From NCBI GenBank assembly GCA_963529855.1, contig CAURZK010000007.1, positions 1 through 64,000 on the forward strand: 64,000 nt of DNA, read 5' to 3'. Of this stretch, positions 27,464 through 35,888 are shown piece by piece. The stretch is from 34-65-8 sp963529855 (GTDB lineage Bacteria > Pseudomonadota > Alphaproteobacteria > Sphingomonadales > Sphingomonadaceae). The position numbers were made by a program, and so were the translations under genes. Positions within the stretch are counted from its first letter, which is position 1, and each line of letters starts with the position of its first letter. The notes beneath the pieces are model-generated. The model was not told the origin of the DNA and ran no database searches. It worked only from the letters and a program-made list of their open reading frames with translations.

Positions 27464-28687
27464 ATGCGCAACAGCTTCCTCTTCACCTCGGAGAGCGTCT
27501 CCGAAGGTCACCCCGACAAGGTATCCGACCAGATTTCGGATGCGATCGTCGATCTGTTCCTGGCCAAGGATCCGGAAGCGCGCGTCGCGTGCGAAACGCT
27601 GACGACGACCCAGACGGTGATCATCGCGGGCGAAATCCGCGGCAAGGGAATCATGGACGAAGCCGGCAACTGGGCGCCCGGCGTCGAGGCGGAGATCGAA
27701 GACACCGTGCGCGGCGTGGTGCGCAAGATCGGTTATGAGCAGGACGGGTTCCACTGGGAAACGCTGCGGTTCGAGAACAACCTGCATCCGCAATCCGCGC
27801 ACATCGCGCAGGGCGTCGATGCCGGTGCCGAGAAGGACGAGGGCGCGGGCGACCAGGGCATCATGTTTGGCTATGCCTCGGACGAGACGCCCGACCTGAT
27901 GCCGGCGACGCTCGACTACAGCCACAAGATCCTGGAACGCATGGCCGCAGACCGCAAGGCGGGCGTGGTCAGTTTCCTCGAACCCGACGCCAAGAGTCAG
28001 GTGACGCTGCGTTACGAGAACGAACGCCCGGTCGAAGCGTCCGCGATCGTCGTTTCGACCCAGCATGCGCCGGGTTACTTCTTCCACGGCGGCGAAGGCG
28101 ACGAGGCGAAATACGCCGAACTGCGCAATTACGTGAAGGGCGTGATCGCCGACGTGATGCCGGCCGAGCTGCTGACGGAGCAGACCGTCTATCACATCAA
28201 CCCGACCGGCCGGTTCGAAATCGGCGGGCCGGACGGCGACGCCGGGCTGACGGGGCGCAAGATCATCGTGGACACCTATGGCGGTGCCAGCCCGCACGGC
28301 GGCGGCGCGTTCAGCGGCAAGGACCCGACCAAGGTCGACCGTTCGGCCGCCTATATCACCCGCTACCTCGCCAAGAACGTGGTCGCGGCAGGCCTTGCCC
28401 GGCGTTGCACGATCCAGATCGCCTATGCCATCGGCGTGGCCGAGCCGCTGTCGCTCTATGTCGACCTCCACGGCACCGGCAGCGGCGTCACGGAAGGGCA
28501 GCTGGAATTGATCCTGCCCACGCTGGTTCGCCTGACCCCGCGGGGCATCCGCACGCACCTGGGGTTGAACAAGCCGATCTACAGCCAGTCGGCCGCCTAT
28601 GGCCACTTCGGACGTCAGCCCGAAGGCGACCTGTTCCCGTGGGAGCGCACCGATCTGGTCGACAAGCTCAAGGCGGCCGTAGCCTGA
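27464..28687 (+). CDS. metK: S-adenosylmethionine synthetase
   Basis: A 407-residue MetK that makes SAM from methionine and ATP. Diagnostic motifs are FTSESVSEGHPDKV at the N-terminus, GAGDQGIMFGYA and the Gly-rich GGGAFSGKDPTKVDRSAAY. The start MRNSFLFTSES has GGGAATCCC upstream. It follows lnt by 42 bp. The candidate operator between them suggests independent control by SAM-cycle status. Confidence 0.97.
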   Translation: MRNSFLFTSESVSEGHPDKVSDQISDAIVDLFLAKDPEARVACETLTTTQTVIIAGEIRGKGIMDEAGNWAPGVEAEIEDTVRGVVRKIGYEQDGFHWETLRFENNLHPQSAHIAQGVDAGAEKDEGAGDQGIMFGYASDETPDLMPATLDYSHKILERMAADRKAGVVSFLEPDAKSQVTLRYENERPVEASAIVVSTQHAPGYFFHGGEGDEAKYAELRNYVKGVIADVMPAELLTEQTVYHINPTGRFEIGGPDGDAGLTGRKIIVDTYGGASPHGGGAFSGKDPTKVDRSAAYITRYLAKNVVAAGLARRCTIQIAYAIGVAEPLSLYVDLHGTGSGVTEGQLELILPTLVRLTPRGIRTHLGLNKPIYSQSAAYGHFGRQPEGDLFPWERTDLVDKLKAAVA

Positions 28688-28688
28688 G

Positions 28689-29357
28689 CTAGAGCGCGTA
28701 AGCCGCCTGGTCTTCATCGGGCCAGGCGGTCAGGCGCGGCATACGGCGGTTGAGAAAGACCACCGGCAGTTTCGCCAGCATCAGCGACTTGTGGATCCAG
28801 AAGTCAGCCCACAGTTCCCGCAGGCGCGGTTTCGGGCGGCGGCCATGGGCGCGCAGCCAACGGTCGTAGGGCTGCCAGTGATCGGGCTCGTCACGCTCGA
28901 CCACTTCGAAAATGCGGGTCATGGCCCGGTCCGAACGAATGTGCGGGTTGCGGAGCAGGATTTCGACCTGCGCCATGCCGCGCTGTTCGGTGATCATGAT
29001 CACCCGGCACAGTTTCTCAAATTCATCGCCACTGGCGACGATCTTGCCGGTGTCGAGGTCATCGATCGTGCAATGGAAAATCCGCTCGATGAAATGGTCG
29101 ATATGGCCGCAGGTCCGGTCCACTTTCAGCGGCATGCGGCCCTGCAGTTCGAACCAGCGGCGAAACATGCGGTAATGCTTGTATTCGTCGGCGCGGTGTT
29201 TCTCGACTTCAGCGATGAAGGTCGCGTCATCAGGGCAGCGCGCCCGCACCGCCTCCAGCACCCGGTCAAGCGAGGTGTACCCCCGATGCTCGTTGTAGAT
29301 ATAGATCGAGGCGAGCACGTCGAGGAAGCGCGCGCGAAAGGCACTGGCGAGTCCCAT
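28689..29357 (-). CDS. Ferritin-like di-iron protein of unknown substrate
   Basis: A 222-residue, largely helical protein. Acidic and His residues follow the ferritin-like pattern: Glu23, Glu58-x-x-His61 (in ADEYKHY), Glu124 (in TEQRG) and Glu157-x-x-His160 (in ERDEPDHW), giving E...ExxH...E...ExxH. This spacing suits a four-helix carboxylate-bridged di-iron site. The substrate is not evident; oxidase, hydroxylase or iron storage are all possible. It converges on metK with one base between the stops and lies 39 bp after scoB on the same strand. Confidence is good for the fold, low for function. Confidence 0.65.
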   Translation of the reverse strand: MGLASAFRARFLDVLASIYIYNEHRGYTSLDRVLEAVRARCPDDATFIAEVEKHRADEYKHYRMFRRWFELQGRMPLKVDRTCGHIDHFIERIFHCTIDDLDTGKIVASGDEFEKLCRVIMITEQRGMAQVEILLRNPHIRSDRAMTRIFEVVERDEPDHWQPYDRWLRAHGRRPKPRLRELWADFWIHKSLMLAKLPVVFLNRRMPRLTAWPDEDQAAYAL

Positions 29358-29396
29358 GCAGGCGATTGTCCCACAATCGCCCGCAGTTAGGAAGGG

Positions 29397-30032
29397 TCAG
29401 GCGATATAGTGGGCAGTCGTCTTGGCAGCGACTTCCTCGGCGCTCACGCCCGGAGCGGTTTCGATCAGGCGGAACGGGCTGGCATGATCGGGCCGCTGGA
29501 ACACCGCCAGATCGGTAACGATCATGTCGACCACGTTGCGCCCGGTCAGCGGCAGGGTGCACGCGGGGATGAACTTGGGGCTGCCATCCTTGGCATTGTG
29601 TTCCATCACCACGATGATCTTCTTGACCCCTGCGACCAGGTCCATCGCCCCGCCCATGCCCTTGATCATCTTGCCGGGGATCATCCAGTTGGCGATGTCG
29701 CCGTTCTCGGCCACTTCCATCGCGCCGAGTACCGTCAGGTCGATGTGCCCCCCGCGGATCATGGCAAAGCTGGCCGCGCTGTCGAAATAGGCGCTGTGCG
29801 GCAGTTCGCTGATGGTCTGCTTGCCTGCGTTGATCAGGTCGGGGTCGACCTCGTCATCGTAGGGGAAAGGGCCGATGCCGAGCATGCCGTTTTCGCTTTG
29901 CAAGGTCACGTGCATGCCGGCCGGGATGTGGTTCGCCACCAGCGTCGGAATGCCGATGCCGAGGTTGACGTAGTAACCGTCCTTCAATTCGCGCGCCGCG
30001 CGCGCGGCCATTTCGTCGCGGGTCCAGGCCAT
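29397..30032 (-). CDS. scoB: 3-oxoacid CoA-transferase subunit B
   Basis: A 211-residue beta subunit of succinyl-CoA:3-ketoacid CoA-transferase. The catalytic Glu is in SENGMLGIGPFP, and YVNLGIGIPTLVANHIP and GAMDLVAGVKK are characteristic. It moves CoA from succinyl-CoA to acetoacetate for ketone-body or polyhydroxybutyrate-derived carbon use. Its ATG shares one base with the scoA stop (TAATG), so the subunits are coupled. Confidence 0.94.
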   Translation of the reverse strand: MAWTRDEMAARAARELKDGYYVNLGIGIPTLVANHIPAGMHVTLQSENGMLGIGPFPYDDEVDPDLINAGKQTISELPHSAYFDSAASFAMIRGGHIDLTVLGAMEVAENGDIANWMIPGKMIKGMGGAMDLVAGVKKIIVVMEHNAKDGSPKFIPACTLPLTGRNVVDMIVTDLAVFQRPDHASPFRLIETAPGVSAEEVAAKTTAHYIA

Positions 30033-30751
30033 TATGCAGTCTCCCTTTCCCGAACGGTGCGAAATTCGATCTTCTTGTCGTATGGCGCGCCCACGATCAT
30101 GCGCTGGACGTAGACGCCGGGCAGGTGAATGCAGTCGGGATCGAGGCTGCCGACCGGCACGATCTCCTCCACTTCCACTACGCAGACCTTGCCGCAGGTG
30201 GCGGCGGGCTGGTTGAAATTGCGCGCGGTCTTGCGGAACACGACGTTGCCGGTCTCATCCGCCTTCCACGCCTTGACGATGGCAAGATCAGCAAAGATGC
30301 CGCGTTCGAGGATGTACTCCTCCGGGCCGTTCGGGCCTTCGAAAACCTTGCTTTCCTTGCCCTCGGCAACCTGGGTCCCGACGCCGGTCTTCGTGTAGAA
30401 GCCGGGAATGCCGGCGCCGCCCGCACGCATGCGCTCTGCCAGCGTGCCCTGGGGGCAGAATTCCACCTCCAGCTCGCCCGAAAGGAATTGCCGCTCGAAC
30501 TCCTTGTTCTCCCCGACATAGCTCGAGATCATCTTGCGAACCTGCTTGGTGCGCAGCAGCATGCCGATCCCTTCGTTATCGATCCCGGCATTGTTGCTGG
30601 CAAAAGTGAGGCCGGTGACGCCGGAATCGCGGATCGCGACAAGCAGGCGTTCGGGAATGCCGCACAGGCCGAAGCCTCCGCTGGCGATCAACATGTCGTC
30701 CTTGAGCAGTCCGTCCAGCGCGGACGCGGCATCGGGATAGAGCTTGTTCAT
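30032..30751 (-). CDS. scoA: 3-oxoacid CoA-transferase subunit A
   Basis: A 239-residue alpha subunit with the CoA-transferase signatures IASGGFGLCGIPERLL and CPQGTLAERMRAGGAGIPGF. It pairs with scoB immediately downstream. It is first in the operon, with 404 bp of non-coding DNA upstream that holds a strong inverted repeat at 30895-30921, about 145 bp before the start, which could be its operator. Confidence 0.94.
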   Translation of the reverse strand: MNKLYPDAASALDGLLKDDMLIASGGFGLCGIPERLLVAIRDSGVTGLTFASNNAGIDNEGIGMLLRTKQVRKMISSYVGENKEFERQFLSGELEVEFCPQGTLAERMRAGGAGIPGFYTKTGVGTQVAEGKESKVFEGPNGPEEYILERGIFADLAIVKAWKADETGNVVFRKTARNFNQPAATCGKVCVVEVEEIVPVGSLDPDCIHLPGVYVQRMIVGAPYDKKIEFRTVRERETA

Positions 30752-30894
30752 GAAACCTCCGGTTGCGCGGGGGTTGCTCTAGGGGAAACGGGCCGCGGCT
30801 GTCACCCCCCGCCGTCGAGCGAAAAATGCCGCAGTGCAGCATGTTGTGACAGCGAAGCCAAATGGCAGAAGTCCGCTGATTCACGGCGCTCGCG

Positions 30895-30921
30895 TGCAAC
30901 ATAAGTTGCATACGATGCAAC
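30895..30921. promoter_or_regulatory. Overlapping inverted repeats, operator-like
   Basis: Three TGCAAC/GTTGCA half-sites are packed into 27 bp: TGCAAC-ATAA-GTTGCA (30895-30910) and the overlapping perfect GTTGCAT-ACG-ATGCAAC (30905-30921). This looks like a dimer-binding operator. It could serve scoAB (- strand) or the candidate small RNA (+ strand). I cannot name the regulator. Confidence 0.5.
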
Positions 30922-30950
30922 ACAGCGTGATTATTTCGCACTTGCACAAA

Positions 30951-31037
30951 AAAGGCCCAACCAGCATATGAGCCGGGCCTTTCAGGCATCCTCTCCCAAG
31001 ACTTTCCAGCCCCGGCCCCAGTGGTCGGGGCTTTTTT
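30951..31037 (+). ncRNA. Candidate two-hairpin small RNA with CU-rich linker
   Basis: No gene lies upstream on this strand, yet a complete intrinsic terminator occurs: AGCCCCG (31008-31014) pairs with CGGGGCT (31026-31032), followed by TTTTTT. A first hairpin, AAAGGCCC (30951-30958) with GGGCCTTT (30975-30982), precedes it. The unpaired linker contains ATCCTCTCCC, resembling the anti-Shine-Dalgarno CU-rich loops of alphaproteobacterial regulatory RNAs. Hairpin-linker-terminator is a common small RNA layout. No family match is claimed. The first hairpin would also act as a - strand terminator (GGGCCTTTTTTG). Confidence 0.4.
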
Positions 31038-31155
31038 CTTGTGCGCGGTGCGCGGGGCTTCGGCACCTAATCCGTCCCGGCCCGTTTGCATCGCAGGGGT
31101 CGCATACCTAGCTTGTGCGTACTGTGATGAATGATTGGACGGGAGCAATATCCTC

Positions 31156-33486
31156 ATGCCCGACGCTGACGCTGCGGTAGAAGACAAGACGATCCGGCTC
31201 GAAGTCGCGGCTGCACGTCAGGAGGAAAGCGGACGGGGCGTGGCGCGCATGCCGCGCTCGGCTTTCCAGGCGCTCGGCATCACCGAAGGCGATGTCGTCG
31301 AGATCGTTGGCAAGCGCAGCACGACCGCTGTGGCCATGTCCGCCTATGAAGAGGATCAATCGCTCGGTGTCGTGCGCCTCGACGGCTTGCAGCGCAGCAA
31401 TGCGGAAGCCGCGTCGGGGGAACATGTTCGCATTTCGGCGGCCGAATCCCGGCCTGCCACGCGCGTGGTCTTCGCGCCCGCCAATCGCGACATGCGGCTG
31501 CAGGGGCCGACCCAGGCGCTGAAGCGTAATTTCTTCCGCCGCCCCCTGGTTGCGGGCGACATCGTGGCGACGACCGGGCAGCAGCCGGTCCAGAACATGC
31601 CGCCCCAGGTGCAGCGCATGTTCAATGCGCCCGCCTATTCGCTGACGCAGATCAGGCTCACCGTGGTCGCGACCAGCCCCAAGGGCATCGTCCACATCGA
31701 CGAAAATACCGAGGTCGAGCTGCGCGCCGAGTTCGAGGAACCGCGCGACGGGCGCGGCGTGGTCAATTACGACGACGTCGGCGGCATGGGCGAGACGATC
31801 CAGCAGCTGCGCGAAATGGTCGAGCTGCCGCTGCGCTATCCCGAACTGTTCACCCGGCTGGGCGTCGATCCGCCCAAGGGAGTTCTGCTTCATGGCCCGC
31901 CGGGAACGGGCAAGACCCGTCTGGCCCAGGCCGTCGCCAATGAGAGCGACGCGCAGTTCTTCATCATCAACGGGCCCGAGATCATGGGTTCCGGTTACGG
32001 CGAGAGCGAGAAACGCCTGCGCGAGGTGTTCGAGGAAGCCGCCAAGGCCGCGCCCGCGATCGTGTTCATCGACGAGATCGATTCGATCGCGCCCAAGCGC
32101 AATCAGGTGCCGGGCGAGGCGGAGAAGCGGCTCGTCGCCCAGCTTTTGACGCTGATGGACGGGCTGGAAGCACGTTCCAACATCGTGGTCATCGCCGCGA
32201 CCAACCGCCCCGATGCGATTGACGAGGCGCTGCGCCGCCCCGGGCGGTTCGACCGCGAGATCGTGATCGGCGTGCCGGACGAGCGGGGGCGGCGCGAAAT
32301 CCTTGCGATCCATACGCGCGGCATGCCGCTGGGCGACCGGGTCGACCTCGATGAGCTGGCGCGCACGACGCACGGCTTCGTCGGTGCGGACCTTGCCGCG
32401 CTTGCGCGCGAGGCGGCAATCGATGCGGTGCGGCGGATCATGCCGCGGCTCGATCTCGATGAACGGACCATTCCGCCCGAGGTGCTGGAAGACCTCTACG
32501 TCAGCCGCGAGGATTTCCTTTCGGCACTCAAGCGCGTCCAGCCTTCGGCCATGCGCGAAGTCATGGTGCAGGTCCCGCGCGTCGGCTGGGACGACATCGG
32601 CGGCGTCGACGAGGCGATCGACAAGCTCAAGGAAGGGATCGAGCTTCCGCTCAAGAACCCGGGCGCGTTCGAACGGCTCGGTATCCGTCCCGCCAAGGGT
32701 TTCCTGCTTTACGGCCCGCCGGGCACCGGCAAGACCCTGCTGGCGAAAGCCGTGGCCAAGGAAGCGGAGGCCAACTTCATCTCGATGAAGAGCTCCGATC
32801 TCCTCTCCAAGTGGTACGGCGAAAGCGAACAGCAGATCGCGCGCATGTTCCAGCGCGCCCGCGCGGTGGCGCCGTGCGTGATCTTCATCGACGAGATCGA
32901 CAGCCTGGTTCCCGCGCGCGGCAGCGGCCAGGGCGAACCGCAGGTGACTGGCCGCGTGGTCAACACGATCCTGGCGGAGATGGACGGGCTGGAGGAACTG
33001 CAGTCTGTCGTGGTGATCGGCGCGACCAACCGGCCGACCCTGGTCGACCCGGCACTTTTGCGTCCGGGCCGGTTCGATGAACTGGTCTATGTCGGCACAC
33101 CCGATCGCAAAGGCCGCGAGCGGATCCTGGGCATCCACACCGAAGGCATGCCGCTGGCGGATGATGTCGATCTGGCGGCTGTCGCGGAAAAGACCGAGCG
33201 TTTCACCGGCGCCGATCTTGAAGACGTGGTCCGACGCGCCGGCCTCAACGCCCTGCGCCGTGCGGGCGGCGACGTGCAGAACGTCACCGCAGCCGACTTC
33301 ACCGAAGCGCTGGGCGATTCCCGGGCAACGGTGACTTTGGAAATGGAAAGCGAATACAAGAAGATGCGCGGTGAGCTGAAGAAGCGCGCCGCCGAAGTCT
33401 TCCCGATCGGATTCCTGCACGAAGGCATGGTCGAACCGACCCGCGAGGCGAAGCACCGCGCGGCGGCGGAACGAAGCAACGACTAA
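31156..33486 (+). CDS. Cdc48/VAT-like double AAA+ ATPase
   Basis: A 776-residue protein with the full Cdc48/p97 architecture. It has an N-domain (about residues 10-190; GRGVARMPRSAFQALGI is the double-psi barrel) and two AAA modules. D1 has Walker A GPPGTGKT near residue 247, Walker B IVFIDEIDSIAPKR and arginine fingers in RRPGRFDREI. D2 has Walker A near residue 520 (LLYGPPGTGKTLLAKAV), Walker B VIFIDEIDSLVPARG and RPGRFDELVYVG. Homologues unfold and extract proteins, often for a proteasome. It occurs only in scattered bacteria, where its role is unclear. The ATG at 31156 with GGGAG about 10 bp upstream is preferred over a TTG at 31135. No proteasome or cofactor gene is adjacent. Confidence 0.93.
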   Translation: MPDADAAVEDKTIRLEVAAARQEESGRGVARMPRSAFQALGITEGDVVEIVGKRSTTAVAMSAYEEDQSLGVVRLDGLQRSNAEAASGEHVRISAAESRPATRVVFAPANRDMRLQGPTQALKRNFFRRPLVAGDIVATTGQQPVQNMPPQVQRMFNAPAYSLTQIRLTVVATSPKGIVHIDENTEVELRAEFEEPRDGRGVVNYDDVGGMGETIQQLREMVELPLRYPELFTRLGVDPPKGVLLHGPPGTGKTRLAQAVANESDAQFFIINGPEIMGSGYGESEKRLREVFEEAAKAAPAIVFIDEIDSIAPKRNQVPGEAEKRLVAQLLTLMDGLEARSNIVVIAATNRPDAIDEALRRPGRFDREIVIGVPDERGRREILAIHTRGMPLGDRVDLDELARTTHGFVGADLAALAREAAIDAVRRIMPRLDLDERTIPPEVLEDLYVSREDFLSALKRVQPSAMREVMVQVPRVGWDDIGGVDEAIDKLKEGIELPLKNPGAFERLGIRPAKGFLLYGPPGTGKTLLAKAVAKEAEANFISMKSSDLLSKWYGESEQQIARMFQRARAVAPCVIFIDEIDSLVPARGSGQGEPQVTGRVVNTILAEMDGLEELQSVVVIGATNRPTLVDPALLRPGRFDELVYVGTPDRKGRERILGIHTEGMPLADDVDLAAVAEKTERFTGADLEDVVRRAGLNALRRAGGDVQNVTAADFTEALGDSRATVTLEMESEYKKMRGELKKRAAEVFPIGFLHEGMVEPTREAKHRAAAERSND

Positions 33487-34556
33487 CGCTTCGGTGTGCT
33501 CGGCGGTTCGATCTCGATCCGCTGGCGCACCAGTGCGTCGGGCATTTCCGCGCGCAGCCACTCGATCATGTGTTCGCGTACGGCGCAGCGCAGGTCGAAC
33601 AGCTCGCCGATGGTCCGGGCGCTCATCGCCAGGCGAAGCTCGATGGTGTCGGGCCGCGCCTCGGTCATCAGCAGCGCGGCGGTGCGCCCGTCCCACAGGG
33701 GGTGCGCACCGACGAAGCGAAGGAACTCGACCCGGATCGGTGCCACGTCGGTTGCGGGGTTGAGGTGCAAGAACACCGGCCCGGTCAGCATTTCATTCGT
33801 GCGCGACCAGTTTTCGAAGCTCTGGTCGAGGAAACGGCTGGTCGGCACGATCACCGCGCGCTCGTCCCAGGTTCGCACGATGATGTAACTCATCCGAATT
33901 TCCTCGACCCGGCCAGTATGTCCGTCGACCACCACCAGGTCGCCGATACGCAATGGCTCGGTCAGCGCCATCTGGAGGCCCGCGATGAGCGACTTGAGCG
34001 CTGGCTGCGCTGCCGCGCCGACCGCAAGGGCAGCAAGACCGGCCGAGGCCATCACCGTCACCCCGATATCGCGCACGCCCGGGATGCCGAGCAGCATCAG
34101 GCCCACGGTGATCAGGACGATGGCGAACGTCGCTGTGCGCGAGAGGATGGCGATGCGCGTTTTGCGGCTGCGATTGGTGATCGGGTCGTCGACGGTTTCG
34201 AGCCGAAATTCCATCGCCGCGGTAAAGGCCTGGACCAGGCAGTAGGCGATCCAGCCCAGGATCGCGGGGCGCACGATCTGCGCGATCGGGCCCCAGGTCG
34301 CGGCCAGTGTCGGATCGCTTTGCGCGGCGAGCGTGATTGCGATCGCGATGAATGCCCAGAAGGCCGGGCGGCGAATGCGCTGGAGCAGCAGTTCGTCGAC
34401 CGGCGCCACCGATAGCCGGGCGATGCGCCCGGCAACCGCGAACACGATCCTGTGAATCAACCAGCCGGCGGCGACAGCGCCCACTGCCAGCAAGGCAGCC
34501 GTCCCGAGTTTGTCCCATGCAATCGACCATTCGGCCGGGTTCAGGCTTGCAAACAT
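33483..34556 (-). CDS. MscS-family mechanosensitive channel
   Basis: A 357-residue protein. It has four to five membrane helices (about residues 10-180), a Gly/Ala-rich pore helix (GVTVMASAGLAALAVGAAAQ) and the MscS beta-domain (LRIGDLVVVDGHTGRVEEIRMSYIIVRTWDERAVIVPTS). It should open under membrane tension to release solutes during hypo-osmotic shock. The C-terminal vestibule is of moderate length. It converges on the AAA ATPase gene with 4 bp overlap. Confidence 0.92.
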   Translation of the reverse strand: MFASLNPAEWSIAWDKLGTAALLAVGAVAAGWLIHRIVFAVAGRIARLSVAPVDELLLQRIRRPAFWAFIAIAITLAAQSDPTLAATWGPIAQIVRPAILGWIAYCLVQAFTAAMEFRLETVDDPITNRSRKTRIAILSRTATFAIVLITVGLMLLGIPGVRDIGVTVMASAGLAALAVGAAAQPALKSLIAGLQMALTEPLRIGDLVVVDGHTGRVEEIRMSYIIVRTWDERAVIVPTSRFLDQSFENWSRTNEMLTGPVFLHLNPATDVAPIRVEFLRFVGAHPLWDGRTAALLMTEARPDTIELRLAMSARTIGELFDLRCAVREHMIEWLRAEMPDALVRQRIEIEPPSTPKR

Positions 34557-34593
34557 GGTGCCGCCCTATGCACCGCGCGCATGGCTGGCAAGG

Positions 34594-35862
34594 TCAGTCC
34601 TCGGCCGGGAAACGGATCAGGACCTCAACCCCGTCATCGTGGAAGGTGCGTTCGATCGTGCCGCGCAATTGCCGCGCAGACGCCTCCATCAACCGCGTAC
34701 CGAAACCGCCACCATTGCTTTCGACCGCCTCGCCGGGCGCCGCGCAGGATTCGCGCCAGGTGATCGTGACCTGCCCGTCCTCACGCTCCCAGGTGACCGA
34801 CAGGTGACCTTCCTCGCGCCAGCAACCGTACTTGACCGAATTGGTCGTCAACTCGTGCAGGACGAGGCCCAGCGGCGAGGCGCGCTTGGCCGATAGCATC
34901 ACCGCGGGTCCTTCGACAGTCGCGGTCAGGCGCTGCGACCGATAGGGTGCCAGTGTCGTCTCCACCAGATCCTGCAACGCCGCGCGGCGCTCGTCGATGG
35001 CGCCCTGGGTCACCTCGTGCGCGGTCAGCAAGGCGCCAATGCGCTCCGCCATGCGTTCGCTTGCCGCCTTGGCTTCCGGCGCTTCTTTTGCGCCCATCCG
35101 CACGATCGCCAGGATCACGGCGAACAGGTTCTTGACGCGGTGATTGATCTCGCGCGCGAGCAGATCGGCCCGGTCCCGCGCTTCGGCGAGAGCCGCAGCC
35201 TGCGACGCGACCGCTTCGGCGCGCGCGGCGCGGGTGACGAGGGTATACCCGGCGACCAGCGCGGCGAACAAGGCCAGGATCACCACCGCCAGCAGCGGCA
35301 GGACCCGCGCTTCGGCCTTTGCAGTGTCCTCGGCGGCGCGGGTGAGGTGTTCTGTTTCCAGACGCTCCATCTCGCCGATCGCCTCGCGCAGGCGCTCCAT
35401 CGCCTCCTGCCCTTCGTCGGAGAGGATGCGCCGGCGGGCGTCGAGCAACTGGGCGTTCGATGCGAGGCCGACCGTCTCGTCCATCTCGGCTCGCTTGATT
35501 GCAGTGAGGTTGGCGATTTCGTCCAGCAGGCTCGCCTGACGCGGGCTCAGGTCTTCGCCCATCAGGCGGCGCAGGCTGTCGACCGCGGGCCCGATCCGCG
35601 CCCGCCCTTCGCGGTAGGGTTCGAGATAACGCCGGTCGAGCGTGAGGAGATAACCGCGCTGGCCTGTCTCCGCGTTCAGCGTGACATGGCTGACCTGACG
35701 CAGCGCCAGCAGGATTTCGCCTGTACGCCGCACCTGCTCGCGGTGCGCGCGTTCCGTTTCGATGGTGCGGGCGACCAGCAGCAGGCCCGCCATCAATATC
35801 GACGCGATCAGCCCGAGAATTGCCACGTTGAGCCACAGCGAGGATCGCCGGGGACGGGGCAT
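34594..35862 (-). CDS. CHASE3 sensor histidine kinase, HWE/HisKA_2 type
   Basis: A 422-residue membrane kinase. A first helix (about residues 8-30), an extracytoplasmic CHASE3-like helical sensor (TGQRGYLLTLDRRYLEPYRE) and a second helix (about residues 195-215) precede the H-box EINHRVKNLFAVI and the N-box HELTTNSVKYG. The NHRVKN H-box is typical of the HWE/HisKA_2 kinases that in Alphaproteobacteria act in the general stress response or light sensing. No response regulator is adjacent, so the partner is unknown. It lies 26 bp downstream of polA on the same strand. Confidence 0.88.
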   Translation of the reverse strand: MPRPRRSSLWLNVAILGLIASILMAGLLLVARTIETERAHREQVRRTGEILLALRQVSHVTLNAETGQRGYLLTLDRRYLEPYREGRARIGPAVDSLRRLMGEDLSPRQASLLDEIANLTAIKRAEMDETVGLASNAQLLDARRRILSDEGQEAMERLREAIGEMERLETEHLTRAAEDTAKAEARVLPLLAVVILALFAALVAGYTLVTRAARAEAVASQAAALAEARDRADLLAREINHRVKNLFAVILAIVRMGAKEAPEAKAASERMAERIGALLTAHEVTQGAIDERRAALQDLVETTLAPYRSQRLTATVEGPAVMLSAKRASPLGLVLHELTTNSVKYGCWREEGHLSVTWEREDGQVTITWRESCAAPGEAVESNGGGFGTRLMEASARQLRGTIERTFHDDGVEVLIRFPAED

Positions 35863-35888
35863 TACGGGATCGAGAGGGGCGGCCTCGG

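Noticed and set aside
31108..33696. 862-codon - strand open frame opposite the Cdc48-like gene
   Set aside because: Antisense shadow; the + strand gene has intact Walker motifs in both modules.
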